Numbered from the stretch's first letter, positions 18,500 to 28,686 are shown. The stretch is 64,000 bases of DNA from Mycobacterium pinniadriaticum (GCF_026242045.1 NZ_JAPJDO010000010.1:124001-188000), one strand, 5' to 3'. The notes: generated by a model not told the origin, from the sequence alone. Made by a program: numbers and translations.

Positions 18500-18530
18500 G
18501 GCCTGATCCTACGGCCGACAAACCGCCCTG

Positions 18531-18567
18531 TGTGTACAGCGGTGTGTACAGTAAACGCCTGTACACA
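18531..18567. repeat. Three TGTGTACAG elements at the prophage-tRNA junction
   Basis: TGTGTACAG occurs at 18531-18539 and 18543-18551, and inverted (CTGTACACA) at 18559-18567. They lie between the leftward phage operon start and the tRNA-Lys 3' end. They could be integrase arm-type sites or a repressor operator for the leftward operon. Confidence 0.7.
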
Positions 18568-18579
18568 CCGCCTGACCTG

Positions 18580-18652
<73 letters not shown>

Positions 18653-18818
18653 GTGAACCGCGACAGCGACAATAACAAACACCACTGCCGAACATGAAAT
18701 TCCGCTGGAGACTCGCTCTGAGTTGCTGACCTGTGTAGTCGTCACCGGCGCCGGTATTCCCTTAGACTATTGCCAATCATCCCCAGCGTTTGCACAGCTA
18801 GCGAGACAGAGAGCGATT

Positions 18819-20036
18819 ATGTGGCAGGTCGGCTCGGCAACCCAGTCGCGGTTTCGGACCCGGTTGGCCGCATTCGTGCTCCTTCCGGCACTCGTGATCG
18901 GGCTCGGTGCGTGCAGCAGTGAACCGACACCCGCCCCGGTCAAGGTCATCGCCGACAAGGGGACGCCCTACGGTGACCTGCTGATTCCCCGGCTGATGGC
19001 GTCGGTCAAGGACGGTGCGGTCGACGTGCCGCTGGACCGGCCGGTGACGGTCACCGCCTCCGGCGGGGTGCTGGGCTCGGTGTCCATGGTCAACGAGGCC
19101 GGTAATCAGGTGGACGGACAGCTCAGTGCCGACGGCGTGACGTGGTCGACCAGCGAACCGCTGGGCTACAACAAGAGCTACACGCTGCGCGCCCAGTCGT
19201 TGGGTCTGGGCGGCGTGACCACTGAGAACCTGAGCTTCGAGACACAGTCACCCGAGAACCTGACCATGCCGTACCTGCTGCCGGGTGACGGTGAGGTCGT
19301 CGGGGTGGGGCAGCCCATCGCGGTCCGCTTCGACGAGAACATCCCCAATCGTGTTGCCGCCGAGCGCGCGATCAAGGTGACCACCAACCCGCCGGTGGAG
19401 GGCGCCTTCTACTGGCTGAACAACCGCGAGGTGCGCTGGCGCCCGCAGGACTATTGGAAGCCGGGCACCACCGTCGACGTCGCGGTCAACACCTATGGCG
19501 TCGATCTGGGCGACGGGCTGTTCGGCCAGCAGAACCTGACATCCCACTTCATCATCGGCGACGAGGTGATCGCGACGGCCGACGACGACACCAAGACGCT
19601 GACCGTCCGGCGCAACGGCGAGATCGTCAAGACCATGCCGATCTCGATGGGCAAGAACAGCACGCCCACCGACAACGGCGTCTACATCATCGGTGACCGG
19701 TTCTCCCACATGATCATGGATTCGTCGACCTATGGTGTTCCGTCCAACTCGCCCAACGGATATCGCACCGAGGTGGACCATGCGACGCAGATGTCCTACA
19801 GCGGCATCTACGTGCACTCCGCGCCGTGGTCGGTCGGGGCGCAGGGCTACTCCAACGTCAGCCACGGCTGTCTGAACGTCAGCCCCAGTAATGCGCTGTG
19901 GTTCTTCAACAACACCAAGCGCGGTGACATCGTCGAGGTGCACAACACCGTCGGCTCCACCCTGTCGGGCACCGAAGGTCTGGGCGACTGGAACGTTCCG
20001 TGGTCGCAGTGGAAAGCGGGCAACGCCAGCGCCTAG
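18819..20036 (+). CDS. ldtB: L,D-transpeptidase LdtB (LdtMt2-like lipoprotein)
   Basis: 405 residues from the ATG at 18819, chosen because the protein then aligns end to end with LdtMt2 (408 residues) as I remember it. A lipobox-type signal (VIGLGACSS) precedes [14 protein letters not shown], two Ig-like domains (about residues 45-240) and the YkuD catalytic domain with SPNGYRTEV and the active-site motif SHGCLNVS (Cys). It makes 3-3 peptidoglycan crosslinks outside the membrane. It is the first core gene right of the tRNA and is followed closely by an amidohydrolase gene. Confidence 0.95.
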   Translation: MWQVGSATQSRFRTRLAAFVLLPALVIGLGACSSEPTPAPVKVIADKGTPYGDLLIPRLMASVKDGAVDVPLDRPVTVTASGGVLGSVSMVNEAGNQVDGQLSADGVTWSTSEPLGYNKSYTLRAQSLGLGGVTTENLSFETQSPENLTMPYLLPGDGEVVGVGQPIAVRFDENIPNRVAAERAIKVTTNPPVEGAFYWLNNREVRWRPQDYWKPGTTVDVAVNTYGVDLGDGLFGQQNLTSHFIIGDEVIATADDDTKTLTVRRNGEIVKTMPISMGKNSTPTDNGVYIIGDRFSHMIMDSSTYGVPSNSPNGYRTEVDHATQMSYSGIYVHSAPWSVGAQGYSNVSHGCLNVSPSNALWFFNNTKRGDIVEVHNTVGSTLSGTEGLGDWNVPWSQWKAGNASA

Positions 20037-20046
20037 AGTCGCGAGC

Positions 20047-21024
20047 GTGTTGATCGCACTCGAAGAGCACTACGCGTGGAACCCGCCCAGCAGCGGCAAC
20101 GTCGTCGCCACCTGGCTGCAGAGCCATAACCCCACCGCGTACCAGCGGCTCTACGACCGCGGATCGCTGCGGCTGGAGCAGATGGACGCCGCCGGAATCG
20201 ATTTCCAGATCCTTTCGCTGTTCGATCCCGGCGTCCAGGAGGACGAGGACACCGCCCGCGCGGTCGACAACGCGCGGCGCGCCAACGATGACCTCGCCGA
20301 GACGGTGCGGGCCACCCCGGACCGTTTCGGCGGGTTCGCCACCCTGGCCACCCAAGAACCCGACGCGGCGGCAGCCGAGCTGGAACGGGCGGTGGAGGAA
20401 CTGGGCCTGGTCGGTGGACTGATCAACGGGCACACCCGCGGCCGCTACCTCGATGATCCCGCCTATCTGGGTCTGTTCGAGTGCGCACAGCACCTGGGTG
20501 TGCCCATCTACCTGCACCCGACCACCCCGCACCCGGCGGTGATGGACGCCTGGTTCGCCCCGTATGTGAAAGACGGCCTGCATCTTGCGTCGTGGGGTTT
20601 TGCCGCGGAAACCGGCACCCATGCGCTGCGCCTGATCTACTCCGGCTTGTTCGACAAGTTCCCGCGACTGCAGATGATCCTGGGGCACTTGGGGGAGATG
20701 CTGCCGTATGCGGCCTACCGGCTCGACCGGTACTACGGACTGGGCGGTGGTGACGACGGGGGACAGCTGGCGAAACGCCCGTCGCAGTATCTGTGCGACA
20801 ACTTCCACATCACCACAAGCGGCAACTTCAGCCCGACGACCTTCGCCTGCGCCCTGGAGGTGATGGGGCCCGATCGGTTGATGTTCTCGGTCGACTACCC
20901 GATGGACGACAACGTGGATGGGGCGCAGTTCCTGCGGGATCTGCAGGTGGACGACGACGTCCGCCGCAAGATCGCCGGCGACAACGCCCTGGGCCTGTTC
21001 GGGGACAAAATCCCGCGCCGGTAA
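20047..21024 (+). CDS. Amidohydrolase-family (ACMSD-like) protein
   Basis: 325 residues from a GTG 11 bases after ldtB; a TTG one codon later is an alternative. It shows the amidohydrolase-2 pattern: an N-terminal ALEEHYAW metal site, IYLHPTTPHPA, ILGHLGEMLPY and a late catalytic Asp in FSVDYPMDDN. These are typical of decarboxylases such as gamma-resorcylate or ACMSD-type enzymes. The substrate cannot be told from sequence. Spacing to ldtB suggests co-transcription, without an obvious functional link. Confidence 0.8.
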   Translation: MLIALEEHYAWNPPSSGNVVATWLQSHNPTAYQRLYDRGSLRLEQMDAAGIDFQILSLFDPGVQEDEDTARAVDNARRANDDLAETVRATPDRFGGFATLATQEPDAAAAELERAVEELGLVGGLINGHTRGRYLDDPAYLGLFECAQHLGVPIYLHPTTPHPAVMDAWFAPYVKDGLHLASWGFAAETGTHALRLIYSGLFDKFPRLQMILGHLGEMLPYAAYRLDRYYGLGGGDDGGQLAKRPSQYLCDNFHITTSGNFSPTTFACALEVMGPDRLMFSVDYPMDDNVDGAQFLRDLQVDDDVRRKIAGDNALGLFGDKIPRR

Positions 21025-21040
21025 GCGACTGGAGAGCGGG

Positions 21041-21478
21041 CTACGCCGAGCGCTTCGCAGCGGCGTGCAGGCCGGTTGCGGCGCTTGTGCTGCGTGCCCT
21101 GACTTCGGCGGCAGAGGGCAGGCCTTCGAGATTCCAGCGCTCGCACTCGCGTCGGACGGCGTTGAGCTCTTCGGTCAGCGCGGCATGCGCATCAGAGAGC
21201 GTGAGCCGATCTTCGACGTCCGCCCTGACGCGGTAAGTGGACGCCATCACGCTCGCCAGTGCCTGCCGCACCCCGAGAACGATCAGCATTGCGGGGTGGG
21301 TCTTCGACGGAGGGTCGGCGATGGCCGAGCTCTCCCAGATGTCCCAGGCCTGCTCGCAAAAGTCTGACGGATCGTCAGCGTCCACCGCATCGAGGGCCGC
21401 GATGAAGGCGTCGAGCCGGTCGACCCAGATGCCCGGATGAACTGGTTCGCCGGAGTCTGCCACTACTCGAATACTCAT
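21041..21478 (-). CDS. Short paralogue of the next gene, unknown family
   Basis: A 145-residue protein. I chose the ATG at 21478 (SIRVVADSGEPVHPG) since the longer frame adds unlike sequence. Residues 15-140 (IWVDRLDAFIAALDAVDADD, WDIWESS, ADPPSKTHPA, NLEGLPSAAEVRARS) match the first 150 residues of the gene at 21635-22915 line by line. It is helical, acidic and without membrane segments. It may be a truncated tandem duplicate or a regulatory partner. Function unknown. Confidence 0.65.
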   Translation of the reverse strand: MSIRVVADSGEPVHPGIWVDRLDAFIAALDAVDADDPSDFCEQAWDIWESSAIADPPSKTHPAMLIVLGVRQALASVMASTYRVRADVEDRLTLSDAHAALTEELNAVRRECERWNLEGLPSAAEVRARSTSAATGLHAAAKRSA

Positions 21479-21634
21479 GTCAGCGCGTCCCTTCGCAACT
21501 GTGTCCCCCCCGGACGCCAGTACCGTCGCTGCGGGATTCCGCAGGATAAGTGGCCTTATACCCACTTGACCGTACTTTGAACCGTGTGGGTTTGCCGATC
21601 GGCGCGAGGTGAGTTGCGTTACAGCGGCTGGGGG

Positions 21635-22915
21635 CTATTCGTACGTTTGCACGAAGGACAGCACGCGCGGCGACAGGTGCGGGGGCATCCAGGGCTCTTG
21701 CGACGCACCCGGAGCGGACTGCAACGCATCCAAGCCCTTTTGGCCGCCGAATCGATCGAGCAGTTGCCGCACGGCCGCGACGTCGTCGGCGACGTTGGGA
21801 TACAGAATCCTGTCCAGCTGCCCCTGCAGCGAATTCACCTCGGGCTGAATCGCTTTGATCATGTCCAGCACGCTGGGATCGCGGCTCATCACCGTCAACT
21901 CGTCGCGCCCGAGCCACTGATTGGACTTGGTGAACTGCGCCATGTAGCCCCGATTCATGTGGACGGCGACCTCCGGCTCACCGTGCCGCCGAGGGGTGAA
22001 CTCATATTTCACCGCTCGGCCGTCATCGCGTTGCAGTGGCTCGTGCAGCTCGCTGAGCCAGCGGTACTCGAACGACGACTGGATCATGTCGTCGAACAGT
22101 CTTTCAACCGCCTTGGCCTCCCCGCTGCCATGACCGAACGTCCGCGTCGCGGCCCTGACCGATTGCTCTCGATGGTTGCGCAGCGCGCCGGTCACGGCCA
22201 GCAGGGCCGATCTGATCCTGGCCGTGCGTTCTGACATGAGGTTCTCGTCGAATGTCGAGCCCCGGCTGGCCTGCAGATCGAGGACGATACTCGCCACGAC
22301 GTCGGAAACGGCGTCGCTCTCATCGGTGATCCGCTGCAACGACTGCCGGTTCAGCATGCGCCGTAGCCGGTCGTAGGCCTCCCGATACCGCTTGTTCTCC
22401 GCGTCGGTGAGGGCACACACCTTGTCGAACACGATTCCGGCGTCCGAAATCGGCGCGGCGCCCGGTGCGGTGGTGGCCTGAAGACTTGTTACCAAAGCGG
22501 CACTCCGTGCCGCTATTTCGTCGGCCGCTGGCAAACCCTCTCGCAGCCATCGCGCCGATTGGTGCCGGAGTTTGCTCAGACAAGCTTTCAGCGACGAGTT
22601 CACGGCCGCGAGCGTCTTGCGATCTCGGGCGTCGGGCGTGCGGTAGTAGTCGAGCGTCGATGATGTCATGGCGTGTGCCACCGCGTTGAGGCCGCCGAGG
22701 GCAATCAGCGCGGCTGGGTTGGTTTCGGGCGGCGGATCTGCAGTGACAGCACTTTGCCAGATCTCCCAGGCATCGGCACAGAAGTCGAATGGATCGTCGG
22801 CGTCGATGGCGTCCAGTGCCGCGACGAAGGCATCCAGTCGGTCAGCCCAGACCTCGATGCACCGGGTCTGCTCAGCGAACTCATCGGGTCTGATTCTGAG
22901 CTGATCTTCGTCCAT
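21635..22915 (-). CDS. Unknown helical protein, long paralogue
   Basis: A 426-residue protein with an N-terminal domain shared with its short neighbour (VWADRLDAFVAALDAIDADD, WEIWQSA, ADPPPETNPA). A long helical middle (DKVCALTDAENKRYREAYDR) and a C-terminal alpha/beta part with WLSELHEPL and KYEFTPRRHGEPEVAVHMN follow. I do not recognise a family. Its upstream region (22916-22985) is unusually AT-rich, including TAATAATT-like stretches, and is a likely promoter. The pair is in the place where M. tuberculosis has other variable genes. Confidence 0.65.
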   Translation of the reverse strand: MDEDQLRIRPDEFAEQTRCIEVWADRLDAFVAALDAIDADDPFDFCADAWEIWQSAVTADPPPETNPAALIALGGLNAVAHAMTSSTLDYYRTPDARDRKTLAAVNSSLKACLSKLRHQSARWLREGLPAADEIAARSAALVTSLQATTAPGAAPISDAGIVFDKVCALTDAENKRYREAYDRLRRMLNRQSLQRITDESDAVSDVVASIVLDLQASRGSTFDENLMSERTARIRSALLAVTGALRNHREQSVRAATRTFGHGSGEAKAVERLFDDMIQSSFEYRWLSELHEPLQRDDGRAVKYEFTPRRHGEPEVAVHMNRGYMAQFTKSNQWLGRDELTVMSRDPSVLDMIKAIQPEVNSLQGQLDRILYPNVADDVAAVRQLLDRFGGQKGLDALQSAPGASQEPWMPPHLSPRVLSFVQTYE

Positions 22916-23059
22916 GTTTCAGCCCTCCCCAGCTAAGCCATGAAGCTTATTACCCGAGAGTAACCCCCAACCTAATAATTGTCCCGCTTAAGTGCGAGAA
23001 TCAGATCGAATCCTTACCGTTTCGCTGTTCGGCCGCCCCAACGGTGACCTAAGGGCAAG

Positions 23060-23090
23060 AAAAAAGTCAGGCCCCGAAAACGGGGCCTGA
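23060..23090 (-). terminator. Terminator downstream of tRNA-His
   Basis: On the minus strand, after the tRNA-His 3' end, a 10-bp perfect stem (TCAGGCCCCG/CGGGGCCTGA) with loop TTTT is followed by a CTTTTTTCTT run. This is a classic intrinsic terminator for orn and tRNA-His transcription. Confidence 0.9.
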
Positions 23091-23097
23091 CCTGCCG

Positions 23098-23171
23098 GGT
23101 GGCTGACGGGACTCGAACCCGCGACAGCCAGGATCACAACCTGGTGCTCTACCAACTGAACTACAGCCACC
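23098..23171 (-). tRNA. tRNA-His(GTG)
   Basis: The complement folds as a cloverleaf with the extra 5' G of histidine tRNAs (G-1 opposite C73), acceptor GTGGCTG/CAGCCAC, anticodon stem CCAGG/CCTGG around TTGTGAT (anticodon GTG) and T loop TTCGAGT. It lies just downstream of orn on the same strand, as in M. tuberculosis. Confidence 0.95.
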
Positions 23172-23214
23172 ATCGCTGGACGCCATCGCAAGGACGGCAG
23201 CAGCGTCGTCGATA

Positions 23215-23862
23215 CTAGCCGCTCTGTGCCTCTGCGGCCGAATCCGCGTCGCCGGGGTGGTCGATCTCGGCGGCCGCGGTGGCGATCTCGCTGGTAGACG
23301 GCCCCGGCTGAGGCACGAAAGCGGTGCGTCGGTAGTACATCAGCTCGCGGATCGACTCCTGGATATCGGCCAGCGCCCGGTGCGCGAGACCCTTTTCCGG
23401 CTGGCCGTAGTAGATCCGCGGATACCAGCGTCGGCACAGCTCCTTGATCGAGCTGACGTCGATCATGCGGTAGTGCAGATAGGAGTCCAGCGTCGGCATG
23501 TCCCGGGCGATGAAACCGCGGTCGGTGGCGATCGAATTCCCGGCCAGCGGCGCGGTCTTAGCTTGCTTGACGTGGGTCCGGATGTAGTCCATGACGAGTT
23601 CCTCGGCGGCCGGCACGTCGATGGTCGACGCGCGGACCTCCTCGGTCAGCCCGGACCGGCTGTGCATCTGGGCGACCACCTCGATCATGCCGTCCAATGC
23701 TTCGTCGTCGGCGTGGATCACCACGTCGATGCCGTCCCCGAGGACGTTGAGCTCAGCGTCGGTGACCAGGGCGGCGATCTCGATGAGCTTGTCGGTCCGC
23801 AGGTCGAGGCCGGTCATCTCGCAGTCGATCCACACCAATTCTTCGCGCACAGCGCTCAACAT
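23215..23862 (-). CDS. orn: Oligoribonuclease
   Basis: 215 residues from the ATG at 23862 ([19 protein letters not shown]); the longer frame adds unrelated sequence. The DEDDh exonuclease motifs are visible: [10 protein letters not shown], a central [20 protein letters not shown], and [11 protein letters not shown] with the catalytic His and Asp. It degrades 2- to 5-mer RNAs and pGpG, the end product of cyclic-di-GMP breakdown, which is relevant to the GGDEF genes further right. tRNA-His follows immediately. Confidence 0.97.
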   Translation of the reverse strand: MLSAVREELVWIDCEMTGLDLRTDKLIEIAALVTDAELNVLGDGIDVVIHADDEALDGMIEVVAQMHSRSGLTEEVRASTIDVPAAEELVMDYIRTHVKQAKTAPLAGNSIATDRGFIARDMPTLDSYLHYRMIDVSSIKELCRRWYPRIYYGQPEKGLAHRALADIQESIRELMYYRRTAFVPQPGPSTSEIATAAAEIDHPGDADSAAEAQSG

Positions 23863-23925
23863 TAAGCCCAGCGGGCCCAGTAGTGTCGTAGCGGCCATCA
23901 CCTGAGCGACGACGGAGGTCGGTCG

Positions 23926-25500
23926 ATGACGAGCGAATCGAGCGCGACTCCTGCCCAGCAGATCGCCGCCGGTTACGCGGTCACCGGCCCGGCGCTCGAC
24001 CTCGGCTCGATCATCATCGACGGTGCAGTTCATCCGACCGCGCAGGTTCGGATCCCGCTGGCCATGATGAATCGCCACGGATTGGTCGCCGGGGCCACCG
24101 GGACGGGCAAGACGAAGTCGTTGCAGGTGATCGCTGAGCAACTCTCCGCCGCCGGGGTACCGGTGATGATGGCCGACGTCAAGGGTGACCTGTCGGGCCT
24201 GACGCGGCCGGGGGAACCCAGTGACCGAATCCTGCAACGAGCCAAGGACACCGGCTATGACAACTGGGCCGGGGCGCCGTTCCCCGTCGAGTTCCTGTCG
24301 CTGGGCACCGGCGGTCTCGGTGTCCCGGTGCGCGCCACGATCTCGGCATTCGGTCCCATTCTGCTATCTAAAGTGCTGGGGCTCAATCAAACTCAGGAAT
24401 CGACCCTGGGTCTCATCTTCCACTGGGCCGATCAGCAGGGCCTTCCGCTGCTGGACCTGAAGGACCTCCGCTCGGTGATCACCTATCTCACCGGCGACGA
24501 GGGCAAGGAGACCCTCAAGACCATCGGCGGGGTCTCGCGGCAGACCGCGGGGGTCATCCTGCGGGCGCTGGTCAACCTCGAGGCCGATGGCGGTGACACG
24601 TTCTTCGGCGAGCCCGAACTCGACCCGGCTGATCTGCTGCGGGTCGACGCACAGGGTCGTGGCGTGATCACCCTGCTCGAGCTGGGCGACCAGGCTGCCC
24701 GGCCGGTGATGTTCTCGACGTTCTTGATGTGGGTCTTGGCCGACCTGTTCACCTTCCTGCCGGAAGTCGGTGACATCGACAAGCCCAAGTTGGTGTTCTT
24801 CTTCGACGAAGCCCATCTGCTGTTCACCGATGCATCCAAGGCATTCCTGCAGCAGGTGGAGCAGACCGTCAAACTCATCCGGTCCAAGGGCGTCGGCGTC
24901 TTCTTCTGCACCCAGCTGCCCACGGATGTGCCCACCAACGTGCTGTCCCAACTGGGTGCGCGCATCCAGCACGCGTTGCGGGCGTTCACGCCCGACGATG
25001 AGAAGGCGCTGTCCAAGACGGTGCGCACCTATCCCAAGACCCAGTTCTACGACCTGGCTACCGATTTGACCTCCCTGGGCATCGGCGAGGCCGTCGTCAC
25101 GGTGCTCTCCGAACGTGGCGCGCCCACCCCGGTGGCGTGGACCCGGATGCGCCCGCCGCAGTCCTTGATGGACACCATCGGACCCGACGTCATCAAGGGC
25201 ACCGCCGTGGCCAGCCCACTGTTCGCGAAGTACGGCCAGACCGTCGACCGCGAATCCGCCTACGAGATGCTGGCGTCGAGACTGGCGCCGCCGCCCGAGG
25301 AGCCGGTCGAGCTTCCGCCGCTGCCGCCGACCGGTATCGAGCTGCCGCCGATGCCCAAGCCCGAGAAGGCCGAGCCGGGCGTGCTCGACCAGGTGATGAA
25401 CAGCCCGGCGTTCAAGAGCGCGATGCGCTCGGCGGGCACCGTGATCGGCCGCGAGATCACCCGCAGCATCTTCGGGACGGGACGCCGCCGGAGGCGCTAG
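23926..25500 (+). CDS. HerA/DUF853-family ATPase
   Basis: A 524-residue protein starting at an ATG 63 bases from the divergent orn start. Walker A is [11 protein letters not shown] near residue 58 and Walker B is [13 protein letters not shown] near residue 288. [12 protein letters not shown] and [19 protein letters not shown] are typical of the DUF853/HerA-like helicase-related ATPases. A Pro-rich linker precedes a short C-terminal helix and an RRRRR-like end. It corresponds to Rv2510c by gene order. Role unknown; possibly DNA translocation or envelope-linked. Confidence 0.9.
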   Translation: MTSESSATPAQQIAAGYAVTGPALDLGSIIIDGAVHPTAQVRIPLAMMNRHGLVAGATGTGKTKSLQVIAEQLSAAGVPVMMADVKGDLSGLTRPGEPSDRILQRAKDTGYDNWAGAPFPVEFLSLGTGGLGVPVRATISAFGPILLSKVLGLNQTQESTLGLIFHWADQQGLPLLDLKDLRSVITYLTGDEGKETLKTIGGVSRQTAGVILRALVNLEADGGDTFFGEPELDPADLLRVDAQGRGVITLLELGDQAARPVMFSTFLMWVLADLFTFLPEVGDIDKPKLVFFFDEAHLLFTDASKAFLQQVEQTVKLIRSKGVGVFFCTQLPTDVPTNVLSQLGARIQHALRAFTPDDEKALSKTVRTYPKTQFYDLATDLTSLGIGEAVVTVLSERGAPTPVAWTRMRPPQSLMDTIGPDVIKGTAVASPLFAKYGQTVDRESAYEMLASRLAPPPEEPVELPPLPPTGIELPPMPKPEKAEPGVLDQVMNSPAFKSAMRSAGTVIGREITRSIFGTGRRRRR

Positions 25501-25584
25501 GCACTAAGACGTCGAGATCGACGAAATGTTGGTGTTCACTCGCACTTTCGCTGCCAAATGTCGGTTTGGGCGAGAGGCGAGAGG

Positions 25585-26391
25585 TCAATCGCCGCCGAGC
25601 TTCTTGTAGACGGCGCCGACGATCGGTGTGACGATGGCGCGCGGTGCGTACCCGGAGGCCACCGACATCGCCTTGGACGTCACCCCGGGAACGACGCGCA
25701 TCTTGTTGTGCGCCAACCCATCCAGCGAGATCCGCGCCGTGTATTCGGTGTTGATCCACAGGAAGTCGGGAATCAGCCGTTCCACCAGTGACTGCTCGGC
25801 GTGGTCGGGCAGCTCGGTGCGCACCGGCCCGGGCGCCAGGAGCGTCACATGAACACCCGAGCCCTTCAGCTCGCCGCGCAGCGACTCGCTGAACGTGTTG
25901 GCGAACGCCTTGGTCGCCGCGTAGGTGGCGTTGTTGGGGATCGGGGAGTTTCCCGCCGCCGAGCCCGAGATCAGGATTCCGCCGGCCTTGCGGGCCAGCA
26001 TCCCCGGCAGCACCGCCAACACCAGGTCGTGCACGCCGAGGACGTTGAGCTGAACCTGCGCCCGTTCGGCGGCCGGATCCAGGTTCGACACCGGTCCGAA
26101 CGTGGCCGTGCCCGCGTTGGCGCACAGGATCGAGATATCGCGTCCGGCCAGTTCGTCGGCCAGCGCCGTCCGTGCCTGCGGGTCGGCGAGATCGACCGCC
26201 CGTACCTCGACGGTGACGCCGTAGCGCTCGGTCAGCCGTGACGCCAGCTCGTCCAGCACGTCGCCGCGGCGTGCGGTGATGATCAGGTGGTGGCCACGCG
26301 CGGCGAGTTCCGTGGCCAGCGCCTCACCGATGCCTTGAGAGGCGCCGGTGACGACGGCTCGGCTGTCCGGTGTGGGTGCGGGTACTGGCAT
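25585..26391 (-). CDS. cmrA: Short-chain dehydrogenase, mycolate reductase CmrA-like
   Basis: 268 residues. The NADP-binding motif is VVTGASQGIGEALA near residue 13, NAG follows, and the catalytic part is ISGSAAG...YAATKAFANTF (Tyr-x3-Lys). By gene order (between the DUF853 ATPase and an MFS gene) it matches Rv2509. That protein is the CmrA reductase that converts the beta-keto precursor to mature mycolic acid in Corynebacterineae (from memory). The C-terminal segment GYAPRAIVTPIVGAVYKKL is likely membrane-associating. A mycolic-acid host is consistent. Confidence 0.88.
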   Translation of the reverse strand: MPVPAPTPDSRAVVTGASQGIGEALATELAARGHHLIITARRGDVLDELASRLTERYGVTVEVRAVDLADPQARTALADELAGRDISILCANAGTATFGPVSNLDPAAERAQVQLNVLGVHDLVLAVLPGMLARKAGGILISGSAAGNSPIPNNATYAATKAFANTFSESLRGELKGSGVHVTLLAPGPVRTELPDHAEQSLVERLIPDFLWINTEYTARISLDGLAHNKMRVVPGVTSKAMSVASGYAPRAIVTPIVGAVYKKLGGD

Positions 26392-26465
26392 GCGGCCATC
26401 GTAGAGGGGGGTAGATACGGCGGGCAGGAGCGGAGCGACTTGGGGAATTGGCTAGTCTGACCCGC

Positions 26466-27788
26466 ATGAGCAGGCCCCCGTCGGTTGCCTCGACCGCCGG
26501 CCGGTCGAAGGTTCTGGCCTGGGCGCTCTGGGACTGCGGTTCCACCGGCATGAACGCCATCGTCGCGACCTTCGTCTTCTCGGTGTACCTGACCAGTACC
26601 GTCGGGCAGGGCCTGCCCGGTGGCACCTCGCCGGCCAGCTGGCTGGGCCGTGCTCTGGCGATCGCGGGCTTGACCGTCGCGGTTGTCGCCCCGCTGATCG
26701 GTGTACTGGTGCAGGCGCCCCACCGGCGCCGCGCCGCACTCATCATCCTGTCCGCCCTGGCTGCGGTCTCCACCACCGCGATGAGCCTGATCCGCGCCGA
26801 ACCGGCCTACTTCGCGATGGGACTGGTGTTGCTCGCGTTCACCGCGGCGTGCGGTGACCTGGCCAGCGTGCCGTACAACGCGATGCTCCGGCAGCTCACC
26901 ACCCCACAGAACTCGGGACGGATCTCGGGCATCGGTGCGGCGGCCGGGTACTTCGGCAGTGTCGTGCTCCTGATGGTCATCTTCACCATGTTCATCGTCG
27001 GCAGCGGCGCCGACCGCGGACTGCTCGGCATCCCCGTCGAGGACGGTCAGAACGTGCGCGCGGCGATGTTGATGGCGGCCGCATGGTTTGTCGTGCTCGC
27101 GCTGCCGCTGCTGATCACCGCCCACGCCCTGGCGCCGGCGCCGGAGCCGGAGCCGCTGGCCGCCGTCGGTCTGCTCGGTGGCTATCGACGACTGTGGAAC
27201 GATCTGCGGGGCGAGTGGCGGCGTGACCGCAACCTGGTCTACTACCTGATCGTCAGCGCGATCTTCCGGGACGGGATTGCGGGGGTGTTCGCCTTCGGCG
27301 CGGTGCTCGGCGTCAGCGTCTACGGCATCTCGCCGGCCAACGTGCTGATCTTCGGGGTGATCGCCAGCACGATGGCCGCCCTCGGTGCGGTGCTCGGGGG
27401 TCATATCGACGACCGGATCGGGGGCAAGCCCGTGATCGTGGCCTCGCTGACGGCGATGATCGCCGTCGGCGTGACGCTACTGTCGCTGTCCGGGCCGGTC
27501 GTGTTCTGGGTGTGCGGGCTACTGCTGGCCTTCTGCGTCGGCCCCGTCACGACATCGGCGCGCACCGTGCTGTTGCGGATGGCCAGCCACGGTAAGGAGG
27601 GCGTCGCCTTCGGGCTCTACACCATGACCGGGCGGGCGGCGTCGTTCCTCGCGCCGTGGCTGTTCTTCGTATTCGTCGACGCCTTCCACGCAGACCGCGC
27701 CGGGCTGGGTGGGCTGTGCGTGGTACTGGCCGTCGGCCTGCTGGGCATGCTGGGCGTGAAGGTGCCCAATCACGCCCGAACTGGTTAG
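26466..27788 (+). CDS. MFS transporter, UMF1-type
   Basis: 440 residues from the ATG at 26466; a TTG 18 bases upstream is less likely. About 12 membrane helices are readable. WALWDCGSTGMNAIVATFVF near the N-terminus and the AVLGGHIDDRIGGKPVI loop are typical of the UMF1/ATG22-like branch of the major facilitator superfamily. It matches Rv2508c by position. Substrate unknown. It ends with a 4-base overlap with the convergent gene. Confidence 0.85.
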   Translation: MSRPPSVASTAGRSKVLAWALWDCGSTGMNAIVATFVFSVYLTSTVGQGLPGGTSPASWLGRALAIAGLTVAVVAPLIGVLVQAPHRRRAALIILSALAAVSTTAMSLIRAEPAYFAMGLVLLAFTAACGDLASVPYNAMLRQLTTPQNSGRISGIGAAAGYFGSVVLLMVIFTMFIVGSGADRGLLGIPVEDGQNVRAAMLMAAAWFVVLALPLLITAHALAPAPEPEPLAAVGLLGGYRRLWNDLRGEWRRDRNLVYYLIVSAIFRDGIAGVFAFGAVLGVSVYGISPANVLIFGVIASTMAALGAVLGGHIDDRIGGKPVIVASLTAMIAVGVTLLSLSGPVVFWVCGLLLAFCVGPVTTSARTVLLRMASHGKEGVAFGLYTMTGRAASFLAPWLFFVFVDAFHADRAGLGGLCVVLAVGLLGMLGVKVPNHARTG

Positions 27789-28543
27789 CCCGCGCCGGTG
27801 CAGATCGTCAGCCCGCGGCCGGTGCGCTCCCGCACCTGCGCGCCGTTGACCGAAACGCTGCAGGTCACATCGCGCCCGACATTGACCACGGCGACGCTGG
27901 CCGAGGTGCGGGCCGGGGCGGGCAGGCTGACCTCTTTGCTCCACGGAAGCATCACATTGAACTCGGTCTGCATCACACCGCCGGTGTCGACGTAGGTGAT
28001 GTTGATCGCGCGGCCGTCGCCGGAGACGTTGTAGACGACGGTGTCGGTTCCGGTCGGGCTGGTGGTGCCCCCACCGGGCACCGTTGGCGTGCTCGGCGTA
28101 CCGGTCGTCGTCGGCCCCGGGGACAGCGTCGTCGTCGGGATCGATGTGGTGGCACGGGGTACAGACGTCGTCTCGGACAACGGCGGTAGCGGCGCCACCA
28201 CCGTCGTCTCCCGGGCCGAACTGGTCACGATCACCAGGGCGATCACCAACCCGACCACGAGCAGCACCGCCACGGCGGCGGCGATCCACAACCACTTGGG
28301 TGATTTGGGTGGGCCGGGCGGCGGTTGCGGCGGTTCGTTGGGCGGATAACCCCCGCCCTGGTGCCAGTAGGACGGCAGTTGTTCGGTGGGCTGCGCCGTC
28401 GGCGGCACGCCGTGTCCATAGCCGGGCGCCCCGTAGCCGGGTCCGTAATACTGACCGGAGTAGGCGGGATCGGAGTTCGGCGGATAGCCGCTGGTGGCCG
28501 ACTGCGTCGGGTCAGACCACTCTGGTCGACGCGGATCGTTCAT
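27785..28543 (-). CDS. Proline-rich MmpS-like membrane protein
   Basis: 252 residues from the ATG at 28543 (GAGG site 5 bases ahead; a GTG two codons upstream is possible). A Pro/Gly/Tyr-rich cytoplasmic segment (residues 1-85) is followed by one transmembrane helix (WLWIAAAVAVLLVVGLVIALVIV in part), a Thr/Pro-rich linker and an extracellular C-terminal beta domain (VVYNVSGDGRAINITYVD). That domain resembles the MmpS-type fold. It corresponds to Rv2507 by gene order. Function unknown; an envelope accessory role is likely. Confidence 0.8.
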   Translation of the reverse strand: MNDPRRPEWSDPTQSATSGYPPNSDPAYSGQYYGPGYGAPGYGHGVPPTAQPTEQLPSYWHQGGGYPPNEPPQPPPGPPKSPKWLWIAAAVAVLLVVGLVIALVIVTSSARETTVVAPLPPLSETTSVPRATTSIPTTTLSPGPTTTGTPSTPTVPGGGTTSPTGTDTVVYNVSGDGRAINITYVDTGGVMQTEFNVMLPWSKEVSLPAPARTSASVAVVNVGRDVTCSVSVNGAQVRERTGRGLTICTGAG

Positions 28544-28686
28544 TCCCACCTCACGGTTGCCCAGGCTACCCGTGCGTGGCAGCCTCCGGTCGAATGCCTA
28601 TTGCTCAGCACCGTGTTTACCACCGGTCGGCGGTGTGGAACGTGTTACGGGGTAAGTGGTGACCACCCAGGCCCCGAGAAAGTGAG

